A stretch of 64,000 bases of DNA, taken from positions 62,001 through 126,000 of the forward strand of contig CALJKW010000042.1 in the NCBI GenBank assembly GCA_937980205.1. Direction: 5' to 3'. Made by a program: the position numbers and the translations under genes. This DNA is from an uncultured Myxococcales bacterium (GTDB lineage Bacteria; Myxococcota; Myxococcia; Myxococcales; Myxococcaceae). A model generated the notes under the pieces. It saw only the letters and a program-made list of their open reading frames with translations. It had not been told where the DNA came from and ran no database searches. Positions 35,130 to 43,345 of the stretch are shown piece after piece (position 1 is the first letter of the stretch; each line of letters opens with the position of its first letter).

Positions 35130-36550
35130 TCTCGCTCATCGCTCTTGCCGTGCTCGGCTTGTCGGAGGCCGAGGTGAAGGAAGTTCGGCTCAAGAACGGC
35201 ATGGTGTGGCTGATCGTCGAGCGGCCGCAGGCGCCGGTGTTCTCCGGCTTCGTGCGCGTGAAGGTCGGCGGCCTCGACGAAGAGGTCGGGCACACCGGCC
35301 TCGCGCACCTCTTCGAGCACATGGCGTTCAAGGGCACGCCGATGCTCGGCACGAAGGACTTCGAGAAGGAGAAGCCGCTGCTCGACAAGATCGCCGTCAT
35401 CGGCGACCGCATCGCGGAGCTCGAGCGCGCCGGCAAGCCGACGGAGAAGGAGCGCGCGCAGCTCGCCGAGCTCAACGCGAAGGCGAAGGCGCTCACCGAC
35501 GAGAACGCGCTCGCGAAGCTGTACCAGCTCAACGGCGGCGTGGGCCTCAACGCGACGACCGACAAGGACGTGACGAGCTACTTCGTGAACCTGCCGAAGA
35601 ACCGCCTCGAGCTGTGGATGATGGTCGAGGCGCAGCGGCTCTGCTCGCCGGTGCTGCGCGACTTCTACACCGAGCGCGACGTCGTTCAGGAAGAGCGGCG
35701 CATGAGCATCGAGTCGAACCCGGGCGGCGCGCTCTACGAAGAGCTCAACCACGTCGCGTTCACGATGAGCCCGTACCGGTGGCCGACGGTCGGCTACTCG
35801 GAAGATCTCGCGGCGATGAGCCTCAAGAAGGCCGACGCGTTCCACCGCAAGTACTACGTGCCGGCGAATGCGGTCGGGGCGCTGGTCGGCGACGTGAAGG
35901 TCTCGGAGGTGGTGCCGATGCTCGAGAAGACGTTCGGCGCGATCCCCAACGATCCTCCGCCTCCGCCGCCCACGTACTCGGAGCCGCCGGGCCGCGCGAT
36001 TCGGCGCTCGACGGTGATCTTCGACGCGCAGCCGCGCCTGTTCATCGCGTTCCACAAGCCGCCCGCGCCCGAGAAGGACGACTACATCTTCGACTTCCTC
36101 GACGTGCTGCTCGGCGACGGCCGCACCGCGCGGCTGCACAAGCGGCTGGTGCTGAAGGACAAGCTCGCGCAGGGCGTCGGCACGTTCGGGGCGCCCGGCT
36201 CGCGGCTGCCGAACCTGTTCGCGATCGCGGTGACTCCGCTCGAGGGGAAGTCGATCGAGTCGATCGAGAAGGCGGTCTGGGAGGAGCTCGAGCGGCTGAA
36301 GACGGAGCCGGTGACCGCGGCGGAGCTCGAGAAGGTGCGCAACCGCGTGGCGGTGAGCCAGGCGCGCTCGATGGAGTCGAACTCGGGCATCGCGTCGTCG
36401 CTCTCGCTGTTCCAGACCATCCTGGGCAACTGGCGGTACGTGCTCGAGCAGCCGAAGGTGGTGGCGAGCTTGACCGCCGATGACGTGAAGCAGGCCGCGC
36501 AGAAGTACTTCGTGCGCGAGAACTCGGTGACGGTGGACCTCCACAAATGA
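35126..36550 (+). CDS. Secreted M16-family zinc protease, catalytic
   Basis: A 474-residue protein with a short signal (MISLIALAVLGLSEAE). The inverse zinc motif HLFEH is at residues 61-65 (HTGLAHLFEHMAFKGT), with the downstream acidic and RRMSIESNPGG / LYEEL blocks usual in processing-peptidase-type M16 enzymes. ATG 35126 overlaps the previous stop (ATGA). It pairs with the following non-catalytic M16 protein, in the manner of mitochondrial processing peptidase alpha/beta and bacterial PqqL-like pairs. It probably degrades peptides in the periplasm. Confidence 0.88.
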   Translation: MISLIALAVLGLSEAEVKEVRLKNGMVWLIVERPQAPVFSGFVRVKVGGLDEEVGHTGLAHLFEHMAFKGTPMLGTKDFEKEKPLLDKIAVIGDRIAELERAGKPTEKERAQLAELNAKAKALTDENALAKLYQLNGGVGLNATTDKDVTSYFVNLPKNRLELWMMVEAQRLCSPVLRDFYTERDVVQEERRMSIESNPGGALYEELNHVAFTMSPYRWPTVGYSEDLAAMSLKKADAFHRKYYVPANAVGALVGDVKVSEVVPMLEKTFGAIPNDPPPPPPTYSEPPGRAIRRSTVIFDAQPRLFIAFHKPPAPEKDDYIFDFLDVLLGDGRTARLHKRLVLKDKLAQGVGTFGAPGSRLPNLFAIAVTPLEGKSIESIEKAVWEELERLKTEPVTAAELEKVRNRVAVSQARSMESNSGIASSLSLFQTILGNWRYVLEQPKVVASLTADDVKQAAQKYFVRENSVTVDLHK

Positions 36551-37953
36551 TCGCCCTAGCCCTGATGACGGTGCTCGCTGCCGACGGCGCCGGGTACTTC
36601 CCGCTGCCGAAGCAGCTCAAGGTGAAGCCGGAGTCCATCAAGCCGAAGCCGTTCGATCTCACGATCAAGAAGCCCGAGAAGTCGCAGCTGCCGAACGGCA
36701 TGAAGCTGTACCTGGTCGAGGACCACGCGGCTCCGCTGGTGACGGTGCGGGCGCTGGTGCAGCTCGGCACGCACGACGACCCGATGGCGAAGCTGGGCCT
36801 CGCCGAGCTGCTCTTCGAGGTGCTGGCGAGCGGCGGAGCAGGGGAGCGCAACGCCGACCAGCTCGACGAGCTGCTCGAGTTCCAGGCGGCGGACCTCTTC
36901 GCGAGCGCCGGCGACGAGTACTCGAGCGTGACGCTGTCGATGCGCGCCGAGGACGTCGAGAAGCTGCTGCCGATCTTCGCCGACGTGCTGATGAAGCCGC
37001 GCTTCCAGGGCGATCGCTTCGACGTCTCGGTGAACAAGACGCTCGAGAACATCCGCCGGCGCGCAGACCGCCCCGACGGCATCGCGAGCCGCGCGCTGTA
37101 CAAGGCGGTCTTCGGCCCGACGTCGCTGATCGCCCGCGAGAGCACGCCGCTGACGGTGAAGGCGGTGAAGGTGGAGGATCTCAAGACGACGCACGCGCGC
37201 ACGTTCGGGCCGGTGAGCACGGCGCTGCTCGTGACCGGCGACTTCGACAAGGCGAAGGTGACCGAGAAGCTGACGGCGCTGTTCGGCGCGTGGAAGGGCG
37301 GAGAGCTGCCGAAGCGCGACTACGGCGCGAGCCCCAAGCTCGAGCGCCGGGTCATCTACGTGCCGAAGCAGACGCCGCAGGTGAAGATCCGCATCGGCGG
37401 GCCCGGGTACAAGCGGCTGGATCCGGTCGAGTACCCGATGCGCCTGGTGTCGACGGCGCTCGGCAGCTTCGGCCTCGGCCGGCTGTACCGCGAGATCCGC
37501 GACGAGCGCGGCTATGCGTACAGCGCCTGGTGCCAGGCCGGCTCGGGCCCGACGACCGGCATCTTCATGGCCGGCTTCGACAGCAAGCCGGAGACGGCGG
37601 CTCCCGCGATCGAGGTCGCGCTGCCGATCCTCGAGGGGAAGGATGGGCCGCTCACCAAGCCCGAGCTGGTGACCGCCGCGGACATGGCGGTGAACTCGTT
37701 CGCGTTCCGCTTCGACTCGGCCGGCAAGATCGTCTGGGAGCGGGCCGTGCTGGATCTGTTCGGCTACCCCGATGACTACCTGGACACGTTCCGCGACAAG
37801 ATCGCCAAGGTCGACGAGAAGGCGGCGCAGGAGGCGAGGGCGCGGCTCGGCGGCGACTTCCAGATCGTCGTGGTCGGTCCCGAGGGCAAGGTGGGGGACC
37901 TGTCGAAGTTCGGGCCGGTGACCAGGATCACCGACGTGGAGGCGTGGAAGTAG
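36547..37953 (+). CDS. Secreted M16-family protein lacking the zinc motif (partner subunit)
   Basis: A 468-residue protein with signal MIALALMTVLAADG. The fold markers of M16 are present (LPNGMKLYLVEDHAAPLVTV, and the RLYREIRDERGYAYSA substrate-binding segment), but the catalytic HxxEH is replaced by LAELLFEVLASGG. It is therefore the non-catalytic half of a heterodimer. The ATGA overlap (36547-36550) with the catalytic gene supports equal production. A tag stop at 37951 is followed by a hairpin of GGACGT-type repeats. Confidence 0.88.
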   Translation: MIALALMTVLAADGAGYFPLPKQLKVKPESIKPKPFDLTIKKPEKSQLPNGMKLYLVEDHAAPLVTVRALVQLGTHDDPMAKLGLAELLFEVLASGGAGERNADQLDELLEFQAADLFASAGDEYSSVTLSMRAEDVEKLLPIFADVLMKPRFQGDRFDVSVNKTLENIRRRADRPDGIASRALYKAVFGPTSLIARESTPLTVKAVKVEDLKTTHARTFGPVSTALLVTGDFDKAKVTEKLTALFGAWKGGELPKRDYGASPKLERRVIYVPKQTPQVKIRIGGPGYKRLDPVEYPMRLVSTALGSFGLGRLYREIRDERGYAYSAWCQAGSGPTTGIFMAGFDSKPETAAPAIEVALPILEGKDGPLTKPELVTAADMAVNSFAFRFDSAGKIVWERAVLDLFGYPDDYLDTFRDKIAKVDEKAAQEARARLGGDFQIVVVGPEGKVGDLSKFGPVTRITDVEAWK

Positions 37954-37960
37954 AAGTCAT

Positions 37961-38052
37961 CGTGGACGTGGACGTGGACGTGGACGTGGACGTCAGTTGT
38001 CGGACGCCGCGTGAAAAGACGTCCACGAGCGCGTCCACGTCCACGTCCACGT
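37961..38052. repeat. Hexanucleotide tandem repeat forming a long hairpin
   Basis: Five CGTGGA units plus CGTC (37961-37994) face an inverted array of CCACGT units (38018-38052) across a 23-base loop. Transcribed, the two arms would form a long GC-rich stem just after the M16 operon. There is no T-tract. It may be a terminator or mRNA-stability element, or simply a slippage-prone satellite. Confidence 0.7.
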
Positions 38053-38147
38053 GAACAGCCGGCCGGAAAATTGACCCGTCGCTGAACGCCTCTACCCTTC
38101 GCAACAGCTCGCTTCACGCACGAAGCGACCTGTTTCGGAGACCCTCA

Positions 38148-38483
38148 ATGAGCGACAAGCGCAAGAACGGGCGCGTGCCCCTGGACATCTACTTGAACAA
38201 GTACGTCGCCGGCGTTCCGTACATGGCGCGTACCGCGAACATCTCGAAGGAGGGTGTCTCGCTCGCCCACCTCATCGAGCCCGAGCTCAACGGCCGCCGC
38301 GTGGGCCTGCAGTTCCAGCTGCCGGGGTCGGAAGAGGTCATCTACGCCGAGGGCGAGGTGGTGCGTGAGTGGGCGTCGCTCTCCCAGAAGCGCGAGGGCT
38401 CGGGCGTGAAGTTCACGCTGCTCACCGAGCGGCACCGGCGCCTGATCGAGCAGTACGTCGCGCGCCATACCTCGGAGCCGTAA
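38148..38483 (+). CDS. PilZ-domain protein
   Basis: A 111-residue single-domain PilZ protein. The c-di-GMP-binding signature is complete enough to be credible: basic RxxxR-like start (KRKNGRVPLD) and a (D/N)xSxxG box (ANISKEGVSL). The rest gives the barrel strands (VGLQFQLPGSEEVIYAEGEV). PilZ proteins relay c-di-GMP levels to motility, secretion and polysaccharide synthesis. It stands alone 6 kb upstream of the gliding cluster with envelope genes between; a link to motility is possible but not shown. Confidence 0.85.
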   Translation: MSDKRKNGRVPLDIYLNKYVAGVPYMARTANISKEGVSLAHLIEPELNGRRVGLQFQLPGSEEVIYAEGEVVREWASLSQKREGSGVKFTLLTERHRRLIEQYVARHTSEP

Positions 38484-38572
38484 GGCCCACATTCGCGCAA
38501 TGCGCGAACAGAGAATTTCTGCTTAAGTCCGGAGCTCTCCCCCGCAGTCCCAAAGCCTCGTGGAGGGTTCTC

Positions 38573-39367
38573 GTGAAGCGATTGATGCTGGCGTTGTGCC
38601 TCGCCGTCCCCCTGTCTCTCGGCGCCCAGGAGAAGAAGTTCACGGGTGATCCGAAGACCAATCCGGGCCCCAACTGGGGTGGTCAGGTGGTGAAGGCGAC
38701 TGGCGCCGGCGCTCCCGACATGAAGGCCACCAGCCCCGCTCAGGCTCGCCTGGGCGCCGAGCGCGCGGCCACGCTGGACGCCTTCCGCAACCTGCTCCAG
38801 CAGGTGAAGGGCCTGCAGATCAGCGCAGGCAAGACGATGAACGACGCCATGGCGAAGGATGAGATCCGCGCCAAGGTCGAGGGCATCGTCAAGGGCTACA
38901 AGATCACCGGCAAGCGCTACTACAGCGACGGCGGCGTCGAGGTCGACGTCGAGGTCCCGCTGGCGATGCTCACCGACGTGATCGACCCCGAGCCCGCGCA
39001 GCAGCAGCTCGCGACCAAGACCGAGGGCGAGAAGGCCAACACGGGGCTCGTCATCGACGCGCGCGGGCTGAAGGTGACGCCGGCGCTGGCGCCGCGCGTG
39101 CTGGCCGCTCCCGACGCGAAGGTCGTGTACTCGGTCGACTCGCTGTCTCCCGACGCGCGCAAGAGCTCGGGCGTCGCGTCCTACGTGCAGAGCCTCGACG
39201 AGGCGAAGAAGAGCATGAAGGCGGGCGACAAGCCGCTCATCATCAAGGCCGCCGAGGCGAAGGGCACGGACCTGGTGCTCGCCGCGGAAGATCTCCAGAA
39301 GCTGAACCAGACGAACACCTCGTTCCTCACCGAGGGGCGCGTCGTCGTGGTCATGACCCTGAACTGA
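38573..39367 (+). CDS. Secreted LPP20-like envelope protein
   Basis: A 264-residue protein from GTG 38573, with GGAGGG (38562-38567) correctly spaced. The signal peptide is LMLALCLAVPLSLGAQ. The core (GAERAATLDAFRNLLQQVKG, then MAKDEIRAKVEGIVKGYKI and the strand-rich YYSDGGVEVDVEVPL) matches the LPP20/FlgT-N type fold of envelope proteins. An N-terminal cysteine is absent, so it is periplasmic rather than lipidated. It is 9 bp upstream of a FlgT-like gene and probably co-transcribed with it. Confidence 0.7.
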   Translation: MKRLMLALCLAVPLSLGAQEKKFTGDPKTNPGPNWGGQVVKATGAGAPDMKATSPAQARLGAERAATLDAFRNLLQQVKGLQISAGKTMNDAMAKDEIRAKVEGIVKGYKITGKRYYSDGGVEVDVEVPLAMLTDVIDPEPAQQQLATKTEGEKANTGLVIDARGLKVTPALAPRVLAAPDAKVVYSVDSLSPDARKSSGVASYVQSLDEAKKSMKAGDKPLIIKAAEAKGTDLVLAAEDLQKLNQTNTSFLTEGRVVVVMTLN

Positions 39368-39376
39368 AGACCTTCC

Positions 39377-40597
39377 ATGAGGAACTCGATGAAGAAGACA
39401 CTGTCCCTTTCGCTGTGCGCGGTGCTCGTCTGTTCGGTGGCGTTCGCCGCCGACGACGTGATGACCCAGGAAGGCACCGGCGCCGCTGCGATCGCCGGCC
39501 GCGGTGAAGAGAAGGCGTTCGAAGAGGCGAAGAAGCTCGCGCTGCGCGACGCGGTCGAGAAGGCGGCCGGCGTCATCATCCAGGGCGACAGCCTCACGCT
39601 GAACAGCCAGCTCGTCCGCGACCGCGTGTTCGCGACGAGCCAGGGCTACGTGAAGAAGCACGACGTCGTCAGCAAGAAGAACGAGAAGGGCGTGATCACC
39701 GTCACCGTGCGCGCCGACGTCGGCAAGGCCGAGCTCGACAAAGATCTCGTCGCCGTTCAGGGCCTCGTCAAGCGCATGGGCCGCAACAAGATGATCATCA
39801 TGCTCAACGAGCAGTCGATCGACGAGAAGGGCGTCGCCACGAACAGCGCCACGCTCGCGACCTCGCTGACCGACGTCTTCCGCACCGACGGCTGGCGCAT
39901 CATCGACGAGAAGGGCACCGGCGACGGCGAGAAGACCGGCGTCGGCATGAAGCTCTCGGCCGCCGCCGCGCTCGGCGTCCCCGAGGCGAAGGAGATCGCC
40001 CGCAAGGCCGACGCGGACTACATCATCTACGGCTCGGTGGCCTTCCGGTACCAGCCTCCCTCGAGCGGCGGCATCCTCCCCGAGAAGAACGAGAAGGGTG
40101 AGCAGATCCTCTTCTTCGTCACCGGCGAATACGACCTGCAGGCGTTCGAGGTCTCGACCGGCCGCCAGCTCGCGAAGATCGCCGGCAAGTTCGATCAGAA
40201 GAACATGAACCAGATCCAGGCCTCGAAGTCGTACGCGCAGACGGCGTTCGACTTCTGCAAGCGCGACGCTCCGCGCATCGTCGGAGAGCTGCGCAACCCG
40301 ATGCTCGAGTACCTCCGCAACCAAGACGTCAACGGCGCCGACCTGCGCATGAAGGTCTCCGGCCTGAAGGACTTCGGCGAGGTGTCGGACTTCGAGAGCG
40401 CGATCGAGGGCGTGGCGAACGTCCGCGGCGTGACGGCCAACGGCGACTTCGACAAGGGCACCCAGGAGTACGAGGTCACCTACCTCGGCCGCGCGCAGGA
40501 TCTCGGCAAGGCGCTCGTCACCACCGCCTTCAAGAAGAAGAAGCTGTCGGTGGTCTCGGTGAAGAACAACATCATCGAGGTCGCCATCGCCAAGTGA
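39377..40597 (+). CDS. FlgT-like periplasmic protein
   Basis: A 406-residue protein with a signal peptide (LSLSLCAVLVCSVAFA). The N-terminal domain (AAIAGRGEEKAFEEAKKLAL, RDAVEKAAGVI) resembles FlgT-N. The middle (LTDVFRTDGWRIIDEKG, DADYIIYGSVAF) resembles the FlgT middle / CsgG-like fold. The C-terminal part (MKVSGLKDFGEVSDFESAIE) is a small alpha/beta domain. FlgT builds the H-ring of Vibrio flagella, but no flagellar gene is present here. The same three-part layout recurs in the protein at 43342. A structural role in an envelope machine is a reasonable guess. Confidence 0.7.
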   Translation: MRNSMKKTLSLSLCAVLVCSVAFAADDVMTQEGTGAAAIAGRGEEKAFEEAKKLALRDAVEKAAGVIIQGDSLTLNSQLVRDRVFATSQGYVKKHDVVSKKNEKGVITVTVRADVGKAELDKDLVAVQGLVKRMGRNKMIIMLNEQSIDEKGVATNSATLATSLTDVFRTDGWRIIDEKGTGDGEKTGVGMKLSAAAALGVPEAKEIARKADADYIIYGSVAFRYQPPSSGGILPEKNEKGEQILFFVTGEYDLQAFEVSTGRQLAKIAGKFDQKNMNQIQASKSYAQTAFDFCKRDAPRIVGELRNPMLEYLRNQDVNGADLRMKVSGLKDFGEVSDFESAIEGVANVRGVTANGDFDKGTQEYEVTYLGRAQDLGKALVTTAFKKKKLSVVSVKNNIIEVAIAK

Positions 40598-40680
40598 GCG
40601 CCGCGGACGACGGCGAGCGGTTCCGGGCGACGCCCGGAACAGAGGCCAAACGCGCCGGACTCGCCGGCGGCCGCGCGGTG

Positions 40681-41013
40681 ATGCGGCTTCTCGTGCTTCT
40701 CGCCGCCTGTGCCGCACCGTCGGAACAGGCGGCGATTTTTTCTCGTGCCGGTGACGGGCTGAAGAGCGCCGAGAGCCGCACCGGGGACTTGAAGCTCGCC
40801 TGCGAGCCGGTCGACTCCGAGGTCTGGGTCGACGGCATCCCCATCGGCACCTGCGTCGAGTTCTCCGGCAGACGAGGCTTGTCGCTGGGGCAGAGAATGA
40901 GGAAGGTCGAGGTCCGTAAAGAGGGCTACAGGTCGTTCGAGACATTCGTGGAACCCGATGGCACCCGCGCCGCGTTGACCGTGACGCTGGCTCCGTCGAC
41001 AACGGTTCAGTGA
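40681..41013 (+). CDS. PEGA-domain lipoprotein
   Basis: A 110-residue lipoprotein with lipobox LLAAC directly after MRLLV. The C-terminal two thirds are a PEGA domain (LKLACEPVDSEVWVDGIPIG, then VEVRKEGYRSFETFV). A GTG at 40594 overlapping the previous stop would add 29 residues without a signal, so ATG 40681 is preferred. PEGA domains are small surface or envelope modules often found beside S-layer or kinase proteins. A FecR-domain gene follows after 19 bp with a strong Shine-Dalgarno sequence. Confidence 0.75.
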   Translation: MRLLVLLAACAAPSEQAAIFSRAGDGLKSAESRTGDLKLACEPVDSEVWVDGIPIGTCVEFSGRRGLSLGQRMRKVEVRKEGYRSFETFVEPDGTRAALTVTLAPSTTVQ

Positions 41014-41032
41014 AAAAACAAGGAGGTGCTCC

Positions 41033-41746
41033 GTGAAGTGGATGATCGCGCTGCTCTCGCTGCTCCCCGCGCTGGCCTTCGCGGAGGTCGGCAAGGTCGC
41101 CGAGGTCGGCACCGGCACCCGCACCGGCAAAGACGGCAAGAAGGAAGACCTGAAGGTCGGCACCCTCATCCAGCTCGAGGACAGCATCAAGGCCACCAAG
41201 GGCGTGCTGAAGTTCGAGCTCAACGACGGCAGCGTCATCGCGCTCAACGAGGGCAGCGAGCTCAAGATCAACAAGGCCGAGTTCGAGGGCCAGGAGCGCA
41301 AGGGCGACGGCTTTCTGGGCTTCCTCAAGTCCGGCTCGCTGTGGACGAACGTGAAGAAGGCCGTCGGCGGAGCCCCCTTCCAGGTCGAGACCGAGCGCGC
41401 CGTCGCCGGCGTGCGCGGCACCATCTTCCGCATCGACGCCGACGCCCTCGTGAAGGGCGCCAAGGTGTCGATCGTTCACGTGCAGGACGGCATCGTTCGC
41501 GTCAACCCGTCCGCGCAGCTCAAGAAGCAGATGGCGAAGGGCGTGAAGAAGGTCGCCGGCAAGGGCGAGCGCAAAGAGGTCGCGGGGCCGCAGGAGGTCT
41601 CCGCGGACGAGTGGGAGAAGCGCTTCGCGGATCTGCAGAAGGGCCAGATCATCACCGTCGGCGTCGACCTCTGGGAGCAGGCCGAGGCCGCCCAGAAGGC
41701 GCGCGACGACGCGTTCTCCAAGTGGATCTCTGGGCAGCCGCAGTGA
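41033..41746 (+). CDS. Secreted FecR-domain protein
   Basis: A 237-residue protein from GTG 41033; AAGGAGG at 41020-41026 supports the start. The signal peptide is MIALLSLLPALAFA. A FecR-type domain follows (LEDSIKATKGVLKFELNDGS, then VETERAVAGVRGTIFRID), without a sigma-factor regulator context. Free periplasmic FecR domains are common in envelope operons and are thought to bind glycans or proteins. The C-terminus is Lys/Glu rich and helical. Its stop codon is the first three bases of the MITE-like repeat at 41744. Confidence 0.8.
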   Translation: MKWMIALLSLLPALAFAEVGKVAEVGTGTRTGKDGKKEDLKVGTLIQLEDSIKATKGVLKFELNDGSVIALNEGSELKINKAEFEGQERKGDGFLGFLKSGSLWTNVKKAVGGAPFQVETERAVAGVRGTIFRIDADALVKGAKVSIVHVQDGIVRVNPSAQLKKQMAKGVKKVAGKGERKEVAGPQEVSADEWEKRFADLQKGQIITVGVDLWEQAEAAQKARDDAFSKWISGQPQ

Positions 41747-41891
41747 CAGGGTGCTGAGAAAACGGCTGCACGGGCCGATCTCTTCGTTGGCGGCTCCGGT
41801 CCGTGCTCATGAACCAACGGACGTTCACTCCGCCCGGTCCTCGCCGCCGCCTCGACCTCGGCCCGTTCGCTCGTTTTTCAGCACCCTGTCA
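41744..41891. mobile_element. MITE-like element of about 148 bp with 20-bp terminal inverted repeats
   Basis: The left end TGACAGGGTGCTGAGAAAAC and the right end (reverse complement TGACAGGGTGCTGAAAAACG) match almost perfectly. The interior has no ORF of its own. It shares about 64 bp with the repeat at 20097-20160 and a further stretch with 19985-20050. It begins at the stop codon of the FecR gene and ends just before the next gene's start. I see no transposase in the window. A REP-like or MITE family mobilised in trans is the likeliest reading. Confidence 0.7.
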
Positions 41892-41900
41892 GTCGCCCTC

Positions 41901-42668
41901 ATGCTGGGCGCTGCTCCGCTCAAGCCTCTCCCGCCGAGGGCGCCGGAGACGATCGCTCCGCCGTCGCTGCGCGTTCACGTCCGGGCCCACGAAGATCTCG
42001 AGCCCGACACGCTGCGCTCGTTCGCGCGGCCCCGCGTCACGCTCTGGCTCGAGACGCGGTCGAACGTGCTGCGCGCCTCGACGCTCGAGAACCTGCGCCG
42101 CTTCGACGCCGTCTTCGTCCGCCTGCGCGCGCCGGTGACCGAGACGCAGGCGCGTGCGCTCGAGGCGGCTCCGCGTGCGGGCGTGTGGCTCGAGGCCACG
42201 CAGCTCGACGGCAAGGGGCTCTCGCGCGTGCTCGGGCCGAGGCCGCTGGCGGTGAAGCTCGACGGCGCGCTCGACGAGGTGGTGTTCGAGCGGCTCGTGC
42301 GCGCGAAGCCGCAGTGGGTGGAGTGGGCTCCGCCGGGCGACGTCGACGTGATGTCGTTCAGCCTGCTGAAGCAGCTGCCGGGGCGGAAGCTGGTGTCCGG
42401 GCTGCCGCCGCGCGCCTGCGCCGCGAGCGACGACGGGCCGGCCGCGCGGGCGCACCTGGCGACGCTGCTGTCGCTGTCTGCGGCTCCGTTTCCGTGTGGG
42501 GCGTCTCCGGTGATCGTCGTCGCGCTCGACACGGACCACTGGCTGATTCAGTCGACGGTGGTGAAGGACCCGACCGCGGAGCTGGAGATCTCCGTCGGCA
42601 GCGACGAGCTCGCGGCGCGGAAGGCGAACCGGCTGCTCGACGAGCTCGGCTTCGGAGCGCACCGGTGA
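41901..42668 (+). CDS. Hypothetical protein, 5' end next to a MITE
   Basis: About 255 residues from ATG 41901. The frame stays open upstream through the right end of the MITE-like element (STLSVALM just before LGAAPLKP), so the original start and signal peptide may have been altered by the insertion. The body alternates strands and helices (LRVHVRAHEDLEPD, VTLWLETRSN, DAVFVRLRAP, GVWLEATQ, LAVKLDG, WVEWAPPGDVDV), suggesting a TIM-barrel-like or related alpha/beta fold. No catalytic signature is recognised. Its stop overlaps the downstream uracil-DNA glycosylase start (GTGA). Confidence 0.65.
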   Translation: MLGAAPLKPLPPRAPETIAPPSLRVHVRAHEDLEPDTLRSFARPRVTLWLETRSNVLRASTLENLRRFDAVFVRLRAPVTETQARALEAAPRAGVWLEATQLDGKGLSRVLGPRPLAVKLDGALDEVVFERLVRAKPQWVEWAPPGDVDVMSFSLLKQLPGRKLVSGLPPRACAASDDGPAARAHLATLLSLSAAPFPCGASPVIVVALDTDHWLIQSTVVKDPTAELEISVGSDELAARKANRLLDELGFGAHR

Positions 42669-43345
42669 CACGTTCGGCGCGCAGCGACGCGCGCGGGCAG
42701 AACGCCTGGGAAGCGCTGCACCGGGAGATCGTCGAGTGCCGCCGCTGCCCGCGGCTGGTGAAGTGGCGCGAAGAGGTCGCGCGGGTGAAGCGCGCCGCGT
42801 ACCGCGACCAGGAGTATTGGGGCCGCCCGGTGCCGGGCTTCGGGGACCCGAAGGCGAAGCTCGTGATCGTCGGTCTCGCCCCCGGCGCGCACGGCGCGAA
42901 CCGCACCGGCCGCATGTTCACCGGCGATCGCAGCGGGCTGTTCCTCTACGCGGGCCTCCACCGCGCCGGCTTCGCCAGCGCGCCACAGAGCGTGTCGCGC
43001 GACGACGGCCTGAAGCTGAACGGCGCCTTCATCACCGCGCCGGTGCGCTGCGTGCCGCCGCAGAACATGCCGACGCCTGAGGAGATCGCCGCGTGCCGGC
43101 CGTTTCTCACCCGCGAGCTCGAGCTCTTGAAGCCCAAGGTCTTCCTCGCCCTCGGAGCGATCGCGTGGAACGCGATCCTCGAGCACCTCGACTGGCCGCG
43201 GCCGCGCCCGAAGTTCGCGCACGGCGCCGTGCTCGACCAGAAGATCGTCGGCTGCTACCACGTGAGCCAGCAGAACACGCAGACCGGGCGGCTCACGCCG
43301 AAGATGTTCGACGAGGTGATGAAGCAGGTGAGGGGGCTCTTGTGA
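42665..43345 (+). CDS. Family 5 uracil-DNA glycosylase (UdgB-like)
   Basis: A 226-residue protein. Motif GLAPGAHGANRTGRMFTGD and the C-terminal CYHVSQQNTQTGRLTP are diagnostic of family 5 (UdgB) enzymes. Four cysteines (ECRRCP, APVRCVP, IAACRP) fit the usual [4Fe-4S] cluster. It removes uracil and some oxidised or deaminated bases from DNA. GTG 42665 overlaps the preceding stop, and its own stop overlaps the next GTG (43342), so it is translated within an operon of envelope-protein genes, a curious setting for a repair enzyme. Confidence 0.92.
   Translation: MTRSARSDARGQNAWEALHREIVECRRCPRLVKWREEVARVKRAAYRDQEYWGRPVPGFGDPKAKLVIVGLAPGAHGANRTGRMFTGDRSGLFLYAGLHRAGFASAPQSVSRDDGLKLNGAFITAPVRCVPPQNMPTPEEIAACRPFLTRELELLKPKVFLALGAIAWNAILEHLDWPRPRPKFAHGAVLDQKIVGCYHVSQQNTQTGRLTPKMFDEVMKQVRGLL

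Noticed and set aside
39377..40597. Flagellar gene
   Set aside because: FlgT-like similarity alone does not make it flagellar; no other flagellar gene lies in the window.
38342..41479. A 1045-codon minus-strand open frame
   Set aside because: It is antisense to the PilZ, LPP20-like, FlgT-like, PEGA and FecR genes, which have signals, ribosome sites and family features. The antisense frame has none.
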